Assembly (NCBI RefSeq): GCF_027409185.1 | Contig: NC_084472.1 | Coordinates: 92,458,427 to 92,522,426, forward strand | DNA from: Cynocephalus volans | Taxonomy: Eukaryota > Chordata > Mammalia > Dermoptera > Cynocephalidae | DNA: 64,000 nucleotides | Direction: 5' to 3' | In this document: piece by piece, positions 24,813 through 35,079 of the stretch | Layout of the letters: the number at the start of each line of letters is the position of its first letter | Numbering within the stretch: position 1 is the first letter of the stretch | Position numbers and translations under genes: made by a program | Notes under the pieces: generated by a model | The model's input: only the letters and a program-made list of their open reading frames with translations | The model's database searches: none | What the model was told of the DNA's origin: nothing

Positions 24813-24995
24813 GAAAAGTTGGTCAGATTGTGTTCTCATCTGGAGGCTCAGCTGGGAATGAATCTTTTTCCAGGCTCATTCACATTCTTGGAAGATTCAT
24901 TGTCATACAACCATATGTCTGAGAGTCCTGGCTTATGACCGTCTGTTGGCTGGGAGCCTCCCACATTTCTCTGCCAACTGGAAAAATAACTATCT
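24813..24995 (-). mobile_element. MLT1-like LTR, antisense, right part
   Basis: 'tctcatctggaggctcagctggg', 'ccaggctcattcacattc' and 'gtctgttggctgggagcctcccac' continue the antisense MLT1 wording broken at 18946. The first 13 bases hold the probable right target-site duplication. Confidence 0.6.
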
Positions 24996-25759
24996 TGCTG
25001 GATAAAAAAGAAAATTCACAGAACTTTCGTATTTTACCAGCGAGGCTCCACTGAGATACCCAATGGATTAATTATATCATTTTTAAACTAATCAACATTT
25101 TTAATAATTACCAGTATTTTTGTTTCCACTTTAAAGATTGCTGCTTTCTGACAACTTGCCCAAGATTCGATAAAAATTTTCTGTTTGGGAGTGTAAACAA
25201 ATGTTTTGAAAAATAAATTTGCATATCGTAACTATTTCTGAAGAAAATTAATACATTCAACAATAAGTTTTCTTAAATTTTCAGAGAAATAACAGTTTTG
25301 ATTGGTTTATAGAAACTAGTTAGCACTCTTCATATAGATTTATGTAAAGGAAACTCAGATTTCTAGAAAAATGTGTTTAAGTTATATTTTAAATATGCTG
25401 CTCCTGTAACTCAGGGAGAGACAGTGGTTTAAGTGCATAATATTATTGGCCTTGGATACTGGATTATATTACAAGAAGCAAAGGAGTTAATGGGAAATGT
25501 ATCATTTATAAGCAACATAAAAATTAATATTTCATATACAATTATAATTAAAAGTTAATGCAATATTTCTAATCAAGACTATCATTGGCAAAATTGAACC
25601 TACTAAATAATTTGGTTATACAAACATATTCACTTTCTATCATTTTATCTGCACGTAGGAATAAATTTAACAGTATTACAGTTAATTCAAGTTTGTTTAT
25701 TTCTTTTCACTTTAAAATCTAATAAATTTATTTATTTTATTATTCATGCAAGTATTTAT
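24996..25759. other. AT-rich non-coding, nothing recognised
   Basis: No gene, RNA or named repeat is supported. Confidence 0.5.
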
Positions 25760-25910
25760 TTTCTATTTTTTGTTATTGCAGTAAGAACACTTAACATGAG
25801 ATCTACTCTCTGCAGATTTCTAAGGGCACAGTATAGTATTGACTATATGTGCAATGTTGTACAGCAAATCTCTGCAATGCATCGTGCATAACCGAAACTT
25901 TATGCTCATT

Positions 25911-25924
25911 AAAAAGCAACTCTC
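25911..25924. repeat. Left 14-bp SINE target-site duplication
   Basis: 'aaaaagcaactctc', repeated exactly at 26097-26110. Confidence 0.95.
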
Positions 25925-26096
25925 GGGCTGACCCTGTGGCTCACTCGGGAGAGTGCGGCGCTGGGAGCGCAACGGCACTCCTGCTGCAGGTTCGGATCCT
26001 ATATAGGGATGGCCGGTGCACTCACTGGCTGAGCGCGGTGTGGGCGACACCAAGCCAAGGGTTGCGATCCCCTTACCGGTTACAAAAAAAAAAAAA
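25925..26096 (+). mobile_element. Dimeric tRNA-derived SINE (CYN-like)
   Basis: Monomer 1 starts 'gggctgaccctgtggctcac' and has box B 'ggttcggatcc' at 25989-25999. Monomer 2 starts near 26011 ('ggccggtgcactcactggc') with box B-like 'ggttgcgatcc' at 26060-26070 and ends 'ccttaccggtta'. A pure A tail follows. Both monomers align by eye with tRNA-Ile. Pol III boxes A and B would drive transcription, and L1 machinery would copy it. Exact 14-bp duplications and good box sequences suggest a young copy. Confidence 0.92.
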
Positions 26097-26110
26097 AAAA
26101 AGCAACTCTC
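26097..26110. repeat. Right 14-bp SINE target-site duplication
   Basis: Exact copy of 25911-25924. The L1M text continues after it ('catttctccctccccac'). Confidence 0.95.
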
Positions 26111-27562
26111 CATTTCTCCCTCCCCACAGACCTGGCAACTACAAAGCTGCTCTCTGTGTCTATGAATTTGACTAATTTAGATAACTCATATAAGTGGGAT
26201 TTTATAGTATTTGTCCTTTTGAGACTGGCTAATTTTGCTTAGATAATGCTCTGAAGTTTCGTCCATGTTGTTGCATATTACAGAAAGTTCTTTTTTAAGG
26301 CTGAATAATATTCCATTGTATGTATATACCACATTTCCTTTATTCCTCCATTCATCAATGGACATTAACTTTGTTTCCACATCTTGGTTATTGTGAATAG
26401 TGCTACAATGAATATGTGAGTGCTAATATCTCTTAGAGATCTTGACTTTAATTCTCTTGAATAAATACCCAAAAGTAAGATTGTTGATTGTTCCTTTTAA
26501 TTTTTTGAGAAACTTCTATACTGTTTTCCATAGCAGCTGTACCATTTTACATTTGCACCAATACTGTACAAGCATTACAGTTTCCCCATACCCCCACCAA
26601 CACGTTTTATCATTTTCTTTTATATTTTATAATGGGCATCTCAACAGACATAAGGTGATAACTCATTGTGGTTTTGATAAGCATCTCCCTGATGATTCAT
26701 GATGTTTTAACATCTTTTCATATATCTGTAGGTCTTTCTTATGTTCTTTGAAGAAATGTCTATTCAAGCCCTTTGCACAATTTTTAATTGGATTTTTTTT
26801 TTTTTTTTTTTTGGTTTTGAGTTGTGTATGTTTCATAGATATTTTGGATAATAACTCCTTATTAGATCTGTGGTTTGCAAATATTTTCTACCATTCCATA
26901 GGTTACCTTTTCACTCTGTTGATTGTTTCTTAGTCTGTGTAGAATATTTTTAGATCTATGTAGTTTCTCTTGTCTATTTTGGCTTTTGTTGTCTGAGCTT
27001 TTGGTATCATATACAAAAACTGACATGACCAATGTCGAGAAGCTTTTCTCCTATGTTCTCTTCTAGGAGTTTTAGGGATATTTCAGATATTTCAGATATT
27101 ACATTTAAGCCCTTAATCCATGTTGAATTCATTTTGGTATATGGTGAGATCTAGTTTCATTCTTCTATACACAGATAACCAGTTTTCTCAGCACCATTTG
27201 GTGAAGAGGCTGTCCTTTCCCCAAAGTATGTTGAAGATCAGTTAGCTAGAAATATGTAAATTGGTTTCTGGGTTCTCTATTCTGTTCCACTGGTCAATAC
27301 CATGCTGTTTTTGGTTTTTATGCCAGTACCATGCTGTTTCTGGTTACTATAACTTGGTAGTATAATTTGAAGTCAGGTAATGTGATGCCTCCAGCTTTAT
27401 GGTTTTTTTTGCTCAGGATTGCTTTTGCTATTTGGGATCTTTTGTTGTTCCATAAGAATGGTAGGATTAATTTTCTGTTTTTGTGAAGAATGTCATTGGT
27501 ATTTTGATGGAGGTTTCATTGAATCTGTAGATTGCTTTGGGTAGATGGACATTTTCATATTT

Positions 27563-27827
27563 TTAGACAAAGACACAACAAAAAAGGAAAACTACAGGCC
27601 AATATCCCTGATGAACATAGATGCAAAAATCTTCAACAAAATATTACCTAACAGAATACAACAGCACATCAAAAAGATTATACGCCATGATCAAGTAGGA
27701 TTCATCCCTGGGATGCAAGGACAGTTCAACACACACAAATCAGTAATTGTGATATACCATTTCAACAAAATCAAGAACAAAAACCATAGAATTATCTCAA
27801 TAGATGCAGAAAAAGATGAAGCATATT
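27563..27827 (+). pseudogene. Inverted 5' piece of the same L1 (ORF2 reverse transcriptase)
   Basis: The frame 27545-27829 reads [20 protein letters not shown] and then [11 protein letters not shown], the conserved start of the L1 reverse transcriptase, now in sense orientation. In ORF2 this piece lies upstream of the antisense part that ends at 27562. Back-to-back halves in opposite orientation fit twin priming. The open 94 codons end at the junction with unique DNA and are not a gene. Confidence 0.8.
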
Positions 27828-29842
27828 AATGTGCAGATACAAAATGTCTCAGAATTATTCATTAAACATACAAAGAAACATACAGATAATTACTGATATC
27901 TGGATCTCTTAGAACATGTTTTAAATGGGTTTGAACTTTTGTCTAAAACTTAGAATGCTTTATGTGTTTCATAACATAGTTTAATGTCAAAGAAGTAATG
28001 TGGGACCAGAGTCACAATATAAGTAAAAGTACAGAAAGTAAAATGATCATACTATATGTATGTAGCATTTAGTATGAGGGTAAATAAATCAGATTTATTC
28101 ATATTGAACAACAATTAGAAATAAAGTTTGGTGGAGATAGTGGAACAAGTGTTGGAAAAAGTCTTAGCCAGTTGCCATGTTCTGTAGAACTGAGAAACTC
28201 TTCTTCCTTGGCAGCTAACTCTAGAACTTAGGCAAATGAGAGACAAATAAAGGAGAGCATTTACATTCCTTTTTTCCATGTGACATCTCAAATAAAAATC
28301 TGTTCATAGAGGCAGGTGGTCCAAATGAACTATAAGTAGGGTTACAACTAAAAAAAATAATAGGTACCATCAATTCATCTGTTGATGTCATTCAAGAGTT
28401 TGGCTCTAAAGGGAAGAGCATCACTACTTGTGCATGCATAAATGCAAACACACACAAGCACACACACACTCACATGCACAACGTTATTCTTTGCTGAGTG
28501 TTGAGAGCTTGAAGAGAATCTTTGCACTTTATTATTACCTATTCTACTTTATTTGTTTGGTTTAGTGCCTTTAAATTGTTTTTATAATGTGTTATTACTT
28601 ATAGTTTGAAAAACATTGAATTAGGCTATAAATGAGAGTGAAAGGATAGGTGGGAATTAGAGTACAGATAATAATGAATTTGATATAATTGTGGGGAGAA
28701 GAAGACAGATTTTATACAAAATGATGTATGAAAGTCTACTTTGAAGTCTTTGCACTATTATAATGCTATACCACATGTCAATGAAAATGTTATATCCTCT
28801 CAGGAAGTGTGAGCTCTGGAGTCATATGAAATAATGTAATGAATGCAAAGACAGCCTGTCTCAAATATTCTTTTGAGTTTGTTTTTCTTTTACTTGCTTG
28901 CAAGATGAGGTCTTCGGAATAAATTCTTACTGATTTATGTTGGGTAAGTTCACCCTCAACAGTGCCACATTATTAATAAGTAATCCTTTTCTATTATAAC
29001 AAAATTCGTACTTCATAATAATTACCAAATACTGCATGTATCAAGAGAGACATGAAGAGAAAATCAGCACATCAAAATTTTACTCACAACTTAAAGGTGT
29101 TTTTCTCAAAGATTTCTTCTAGTGGTCTTGCTTTCTTCTCATGGGCTCTTGACATTTTGTGAAGTAAGCCCCCCCCATTTTGCTTGATTACTTTACCCAT
29201 GTAATCAAAGCACTCTCGTAACTTTCATGATGAGGATAATGTTCAGCATGAAACAATCCCCAGCCACCTATCTGTAATGACAAAGCAAACAGTAAGCTAA
29301 ATTTCTGATCCTGTATTAAATAAAAATTAAGTGAAGAATTCTTAGTTTTCCATCTTAAAATCCATTAGTGAAATTTCATAGTAATAACAACTTGTACAAA
29401 CAAAAACAATGTCCATTTTCAACTGAGAATCCTTTGCATTGATGAGGAAATTTAAAAAATCAGAATGTTAGGAAACAAGGTAGACAACAAAACACAAATT
29501 ATTAAAAGCATATTGGTGTTTGAACTCTCTGTTCATAACTTCATTTTTTGAGCTGAGCTGTCAGCCTATCTTATTCTCCTAAATTTACTCTGTGATGTAT
29601 TTTCCTAGCAGTGTTGGCAGTGTTTTGTAGGAGTAGCCAGAGCAGGCAAAATAGATTGGGTTTAGGATTTTGGTCAATAGTGGTTGAATTGATGGAGTCT
29701 AGACCTAGGCTATAGGGACAAAAGTTACAATGATGAGAACATGAAAAGTGAGGAAAAAATAGAAAAAATAAGATGAGTCCTCTATAAATTTGATGAGTAA
29801 GTTTTAATTAAGAATAAAGGTTGTGGTTAACTATTTAACATG
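27828..29842. other. Non-coding, no gene recognised
   Basis: Largely unique AT-rich sequence. An imperfect CA-rich patch lies at about 28445-28480. No exon-like open frame, RNA gene or named repeat was found. Confidence 0.5.
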
Positions 29843-30162
29843 CAGTCATTGTACACTTTAAAGTGGAGATATGTTCTGAGAAATGCATCATTAGGCAATT
29901 TCATCGAAGTGCAAGCATCATATAGTGTACTTACATGAACCTAGATGATCTAGCCTACTACAAACCTAGGCTATATGATAAAGACTATTGCTCCTAGCCA
30001 CCATCACCGCAAACACAGGAATAATTCCTGGTGCTATGACATTACAATGGCTATGATGTCACTAATCAGTAGACACTTTTGAGCTACATTATAATTTTAT
30101 GGGACCACCATAGTGTATTTGGTCCATTGTTGACCAAAACATCATTACACAGTGCATGATAG
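29843..30162. mobile_element. Small DNA transposon (Tigger/MER-type MITE)
   Basis: The left end 'cagtcattgtacac' and the right end 'cagtgcatgatag' are diverged inverted repeats. The body text is characteristic of one mammalian family: 'gatatgttctgagaaatgcatcattaggcaatttcatcg', 'ctagcctactacaaacctaggctatatg' and 'ttttatgggaccaccatagtgta'. The internal region is deleted relative to a full element, so it has no transposase. Confidence 0.75.
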
Positions 30163-32409
30163 AATAAGAGTTAGGATAATTAACGTTGAGAATATGATAC
30201 AGGACATGACCATATGTCAATAACTAAAGAGTATTGAAGATGAGTTGCATAGGTAAAAACAAACAAAACAACAAGAACAAATAAAATTTGGGTTCTGTAT
30301 CCATATGCTTGTGTAAACACAGTGACTATGGGTAAGATTATTGGTAGAGTGGAAAGCAGTAAATCAGACACCCAGTTCTTTGCAGTTTGTGCAGGATTGA
30401 TTTGAGAGGTCAGTGTAAGAATAAGAAAGAAAGATAAATAACAGTTTAATGAGATGGCTGCCCATTTTGTGGTTTGGAAGGGGATTTAGTAATTTATGCA
30501 AATCATGACCAAACATGTGGTCTGTAAGGCATATGGGGATTCTGAGAATGAAAAGCTTCGCATTGTTAAGAGATAAGTTTTTGTAAAATTAAGTAGAAAT
30601 AAGGAGTGGTCCATAAAGAAGTGATAAGAGAGAAAAGATTGTGTTGCTTTTCATGAAACAAAGATTTTATGAGTAACAGGAAAGTTATTTCAGAAAGAAG
30701 TCAAAAGCATAGAATCAAGATAAAAGAAAAATTATTGAGAGATGGGTCTGGGATCTAGAAGATGACAGGTGCTGAATCCGGCATCTTTTACTTTTTTATT
30801 AACTACTGTGGGAAGTAGTATTTGGTCAATGTGTTTTAGATCCCCCATGGCAGACTTCACTTTCCTCTAGATTTTAAAAAAATATCTTCCAACTAGTCTA
30901 GTAGTTCTTAATCCCTTTACTTAAATAATCTCATTGCTTAATGATCTTATGAAGACTGCAGATAGTGTCACTATCTATATAAAAATAAGCATTTTATATG
31001 TAAAATATTGAATGCAATTTTACAGATTCCTAAAGTATATCTTTGCTGCAAAAATCTGCCTTAATTTATACTCCAAACCACTAAACACTTTGAGTCCATA
31101 TCGTTCATTTATGTTTCCCAAGAGCTATTGTGTGGTTCTACTAATGTTTCATTCAAGAACCAAGTGACAACTCAGTAGCTAGCCAGGCACTTCTAGTACC
31201 AGATTTCTCATTTCCACAAATGAGTGATAGTACATTTGTATTACTGAAGAAATTTGCATTTGAGTTTTTATATGAAATATGCATATGTAATTTTTTAAAG
31301 AGATAAATACATGTGAAGGTCTATCTCCGGAGCTGGTTACTTGATACTCCTAAATCTGTCAAAGATATTGATGCCTTTTCCCCAGTATAGTAACATTGTC
31401 ATCCCCAAAGGTTTTCTCCCTCCTTCTGGGGTTCATTGATTTTCTTTTCATTTCTAGAGGCACTTTGTTATGCTTTAAGCATTATCCCATCTTCCACTGT
31501 TGCTTTCCCAGCTACTTTGGTTTGCTTTTTATTTCATATGGTCAGAGGCACTGAAAAATGTTATTTTTCTCGAGAGCATAATTTAATATGAACACCTTTG
31601 CATAATATCTATTTATCAACCCAAGGTGCTCCTCTTCCAGTTCCACTGTTGTTTATTGTTTTATTGAATACAGGTATCTATTTCAGTAGACAGTAATAAT
31701 TTTGAATGTCAACTGATGCTTTGAAAATTTGCAGTTTGACACAATTAGATGAAGATAGGACAAGTAATGATTTGTTGTATGGAAATATATATTAAGTGCC
31801 ATGAGAAAAAATATATATATACGTGAGAAGTTTTTATATATCTCTCTTGAGTAATGTAACTTAAGAAAAATTTGTTTAAAATTGAAAAGAGGAACTATTG
31901 ATATTTATTGCAAGTCAATACGCATAAAAAAGATTCCTTGATCAAAACAAGATATATGTTCACCTTTTCATTAAGACCCTTTTGTTTGGACTATTTGGAC
32001 ATGCTCACGTATATATATATATTTAGAGAACAGTACAATGAATCCATGTGTCCTTCAATAATTACCAGCCTGTGGCCAATTGTCATTCTTTCATACATCC
32101 ACATCTGACTGTGCCTCTCCAGTATTTAAAAATTTTAAAGCAACTCAGAGGCAGTATATCGAGGCATATTTTCAACCAAACACTAATCTGTTTTAACCCC
32201 TTCACTGCTCTTTCTCCTCTATCCTAACCTACTCATAATGCCATCCCTGTATCTGACCTCCTTTTTATTTTTCTTTGACTTCTGCTGCTCTGATGGATTA
32301 ACTCTGCCTGAAGACAGACAGTTAAAGATCAATGCTGTATAAACACATTTCAAAAGGAGCAGACAGACCAGCAGTGCCCCCAGCCCTCCTGTCCCTGTTC
32401 TCACCTGCA
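30163..32409. other. Non-coding; upstream flank of the ADAM-like locus
   Basis: AT-rich, mostly unique sequence with no recognised repeat. No upstream exon could be identified. If the ADAM locus once had 5' untranslated exons they could lie here or beyond, but nothing marks them. Confidence 0.45.
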
Positions 32410-32410
32410 G
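32385..32410 (+). other. Possible splice acceptor before the ADAM-like coding exon
   Basis: A pyrimidine-rich run with 'cctgttctcacctgcag' ends in AG at 32410, 21 bases before the first ATG. Testis ADAMs of this group have an uninterrupted coding exon preceded by spliced untranslated exon(s), so an acceptor at this place is expected at a native locus. This is inference from position and motif only. Confidence 0.4.
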
Positions 32411-32431
32411 TTCCATAATGGTGGCTCCATA

Positions 32432-32900
32432 ATGACTGTGGGTGAGGCCCTGGTGCATGTGAAGATCACTCTTCTGTTGCTCTGGCTGGTGGTGTTTCTG
32501 TTCCTTTTTGGATGGTCCCAGATTGGACACTCTCAATCTCACATTCCCCCCAAAGTGGTGATACTCCTGAGGGTAACTGACTTTGGTAGAAGCATGAAGG
32601 CTCCAGACTGTCTCACACAAAGCCTACACTTTGAGGGCCAGAGACATTACGCACATGAATGTCATGATGTATTTGGCGTCCAGATATTTCTCTGTATTCA
32701 CCTGCACAGATCAGGGTGCCCTTGTCAAAGACCAGCCTTTTGTCCAGAATGACTGCTACTATCACAATTATGTAGAAAGGGACCTAGAATCCATGGCTGC
32801 TCTTAACACCTGTTCTGGGGGCTTTCAAGGAATGCTGCTGATAAATGACATTACTTATGAAATCATCCCAAAAGACTTTCTGCAACATTTGAACGTCTAA
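32432..32900 (+). pseudogene. ADAM-like signal peptide and prodomain part
   Basis: The first frame (32432-32752) keeps the leader and the first prodomain strands (SHIPPKVVI, then LTQSLHFEGQRH). The protein then continues one frame over at 32631-32900 with VFTCTDQG-like text, DQPFVQNDCYYHNYVE and NTCSGGFQGMLLIND, ending at a stop at 32898-32900. The Cys of the NDCYY segment and the GGF turn are typical of the ADAM prodomain. A single small indel near 32640-32660 explains the switch. Confidence 0.8.
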
Positions 32901-33526
32901 TATATAAGGGGGACAGTGAGGAGATGTGGGCTAACAGAATAAAAAGCATGACCATTAAAGCTTCAAGAGTGTGATAATTCTACTCTGATGCAAAGCACCC
33001 AGGAAGGCTGGTGGACCCACAGATGGTTTCTTGAGCAGGTGGTATTGGTGGACTACCAATGATTTGTTTATCGGGATAATAACATCATACTTTTGTAGGA
33101 GGAGATAATCACAGTTAGCTAAGCAGTAGATATGCCTTATGCTCCAATGGACCTTGACATGAGTTTACCTGGAGTTGAGATCTGGACTGAAGGAACTAAT
33201 GACAAGATAACACAATGCTGTACTGCTGGAATTCAGCATATGGACTAAAAACAACATTGGTCCCTGCATTCAATATGAAGTTGCACCTTTTTTTCAACAC
33301 AAAGATTCTCATATCTTCTCTTATCCCACAAAGGATCAGTATGTCCTGATCAAACTAAACAGTGTTCTGTAATGAGTTTCATGACTGGTCAACTTTTTAA
33401 CTTTGCCATGAATGTGGAACATCACGTTGGTCATAACCTGGTGATACAAAAAGTGTATGTGAAGAAATAAGACGCACAATGCATTCAGTAGGAACTACAT
33501 CAGCAACATTCGTCAACTGCAGTTAC
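32901..33526 (+). pseudogene. ADAM-like metalloprotease domain, heavily broken
   Basis: Short blocks in changing frames can be read: GWW-TH followed by a Val-rich VVVD-like strand near 33010-33060, a VNMVDSMYAP-like block near 33120-33150, EIWTEGTND near 33180-33205, and the zinc-binding region near 33405-33450. The site reads HHVGHNLV; the Glu that activates water is replaced by His, and the third His position is also changed. A 'CEEIRRTMHS' block precedes NCSY at about 33510-33526. A retro-insertion begins right after. Confidence 0.72.
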
Positions 33527-33539
33527 AAAAAGTTCCTTA
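33527..33539. repeat. Left target-site duplication of insert in ADAM-like gene
   Basis: 'aaaaagttcctta' pairs with 'aaaaagttcttta' at 33893-33905, one mismatch in 13. Removing the insert rejoins the NCSYKKF-like reading. Confidence 0.85.
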
Positions 33540-33892
33540 GACAGAACTGAAGGAAAACAAAAAAGCCCACAGATCACAGCAAAAGTTCTGATATTAACCA
33601 GCAAAGGTCTAACACCACCAAAGAACATCCATAAAACCTAGAAGAACCGGAAGCCCCCAGGGCTCCCAAGCCAGGATGAAGGGGGCCCAAGGGCCTCAGC
33701 CACGCACCCCATGTCCACATCCAGCCTGGTGATGACCGAGCAGTTGCCAGAAGCCTCCTCAGCCTCACACCCCCACCTTCCTTCTTCTACCCACCTCCCT
33801 ACTCCCCCTCCTACTGTTCCATAACAACACCGTAGAATGTAAAATAATAATAATAAATTAATTCATTAAATAAATAAATACATTAAATAAAT
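33540..33892 (+). mobile_element. 353-bp retro-insert of unknown source in the ADAM-like gene
   Basis: The block is bounded by a 13-bp duplication. It starts with A-rich sequence, has a GC-rich middle ('gaaccggaagcccccagggctcccaagccaggatgaagggggccc', then 'cacatccagcctggtgatgaccgagcag') and ends in an AATAAA-containing A-rich tail ((TAAA)n, 33845-33892). Size, tail and duplication fit a retrocopy made by L1 machinery. It could be a processed-pseudogene fragment from the 3' end of a transcript, or an unlisted SINE. I do not recognise the parent. A 64-codon minus-strand frame in it has no domain. Confidence 0.75.
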
Positions 33893-34740
33893 AAAAAGTT
33901 CTTTACTGTCTCTCCAAAAAAAGAATGTTCAAAGAATCAAATCCAGGGGCTGTCTCTGCACTGAAACAGTGTGGGAATGGTGAAGTTGATGAAGGAGAGC
34001 AGAGTGACTGTGGAACCTTGCAGTTGTGTACTAGAGATCCCTGTTGTTCGGCAAACTGCACTCTGAAACCTGGGGCTGCTTGTGCTTTGGGGCTTTGTTG
34101 CAAAGACTGCCAGTTCATACCTACAGGCACAGTCTGTAGAGAAAAGGCCGAGGAATGTGATCTTCCAGAGTGGTGCGATGGAACCTTGCATAACTGTCCA
34201 GCAGATGTGCATGCACCAGATGGGTCTGTTGCATGGGTGGCGGCTACTGCTGTGAAAAGACATGTCATGTCTATGATGAGCAAGGATGCCAATAGTGCAA
34301 GTCACAGTTGCTACAAGGAAATGAACACCCAAGGTACCCATTTTGGTCACTGTAGTTTGAAAGGCTCTACATTTGTAAGATGTAGTATCTCAGATATGCT
34401 GTGTGGGAAAGTTCAGTGTGCGAATGTGACAGAAATTCTGCATTTGACAGATCATTCTACTGTGCATAGGGCTCACTCCAATGGAGTCACCTGCTGGAGT
34501 ACCGACTATCGTTTTGGGATGACCATACCTGATATTGGTGATGTGAAAGATGGCACAGAGTGTGGTACAGAGCATGTGTGCATCTGCAGGCGGTGTGTTC
34601 CTATCTCATGTTTGCAAAGTGCTTGTTCACCTAAGACCTGCAATATGAAAGGTGACTGCAAAAATAAACATCGCGCCATTGCAACATTGGGTGAGCACCC
34701 CCAACACCAACAACTGCCTGATACAAGGCAGAGAAATTAG
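33893..34740 (+). pseudogene. ADAM29: ADAM29-like disintegrin and cysteine-rich region, 271 codons open
   Basis: The frame is open from 33925 to 34740. The disintegrin domain starts at the conserved CGNG (about residues 16-19), and its loop reads ECDLPEWC, an ECD-type integrin loop with no RGD. Cysteine spacing (CCSANCTLKPGAACALGLCC) is preserved. The segment at about 34225-34300 lacks the expected cysteines (VAWVAATAVKR) because two opposite frameshifts bracket it. The cysteine-rich domain resumes with SASHSCYKEMNTQG and runs to CWSTDYRFGM and PDIGDVKDGTEC. The EGF-like start CSPKTCNMKGDC follows, after which the frame is wrong. The absence of a start codon context and of the upstream domains argues against translation. 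Confidence 0.85.
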
Positions 34741-34945
34741 TGTTGTTAGTGGCCCACCCCGTGAAAGAAAAGCAGAAACCAAAAGAAAGGTGCACAAGAA
34801 GAGCTACTTGGTACTACTTTGGATTGCTCTTTTGGTCTTGCTTTGCTGTTTGTTGCTTTTGCTTTGCTGCATGGATAAAAAATCAACAAAAGAACAAAAT
34901 GTTCAAATTTCACCTAAGAAAAATGAACAAACTGTTGAAACATAG
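34652..34945 (+). pseudogene. ADAM-like EGF end, transmembrane helix and cytoplasmic tail
   Basis: In a frame shifted from the 271-codon stretch, the text runs through VSGPPRERK, a basic stretch, then a hydrophobic helix from about residue 51 to 73 (SYLVLLWIALLVLLCC..., 34802-34870). A Lys-rich tail ends at the stop after VET. The Ser-Gly-Pro-Pro linker followed by a membrane helix is the normal end of this ADAM group. Downstream the tail wording is repeated in frame-broken form. Confidence 0.78.
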
Positions 34946-35065
34946 CCGAGAAAAAAGAGTACAGTGTTCAAATTTCATGTGATAAAAATGTGGAAAATGT
35001 TGAAACTTCACTTCAGGACAAAAATCAAAATATTTCAACTTCACCTAACAAAAAACAGCTTAAAA
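34897..35065 (+). repeat. Degenerate repeats in the ADAM-like cytoplasmic tail
   Basis: 'aatgttcaaatttcacctaag...caaactgttgaaac' (34897) recurs as 'agtgttcaaatttcatgtgat...aatgttgaaacttca' (about 34966) and again as 'caaaatatttcaacttcacctaac' (about 35026). ADAM29 is known for a repetitive cytoplasmic tail; these units differ in sequence but fit a tail that grew by duplication. Confidence 0.5.
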
Positions 35066-35079
35066 TCACAATATGAGAA

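Larger units (their letters stand above)
25760..27562 (-). pseudogene. Old L1 (L1M) 3' half, antisense
   Basis: On the plus strand 'aagaacacttaacatgagatctactctc' and 'gcaatgttgtacagcaaatctc' are the complement of an L1M 3' UTR. Then come antisense ORF2 landmarks such as 'aataatattccattgtatgtatataccacatttcc' and 'gttttctcagcaccatttgg'. The antisense text stops inside ORF2 at about 27562 and is followed by sense ORF2, the mark of a 5' inversion. A SINE sits at 25925-26096. Confidence 0.85.

Noticed and set aside
25989..26070. Box A/box B sequences suggesting tRNA genes
   Set aside because: They lie in a dimeric SINE with target-site duplications and an A tail; the cloverleaf is degenerate, so it is not a functional tRNA gene. 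The same holds at 63732.
27545..27829. 94-codon open frame as an independent gene
   Set aside because: It is the reverse-transcriptase start of an L1 inverted at insertion.
32219..32620. 133-codon minus-strand frame over the ADAM-like start
   Set aside because: Opposite the recognised signal peptide and prodomain; no domain of its own.
33903..34350. 129- and 137-codon minus-strand frames
   Set aside because: They mirror the cysteine-rich ADAM-like frame on the plus strand, which has clear domain signal.
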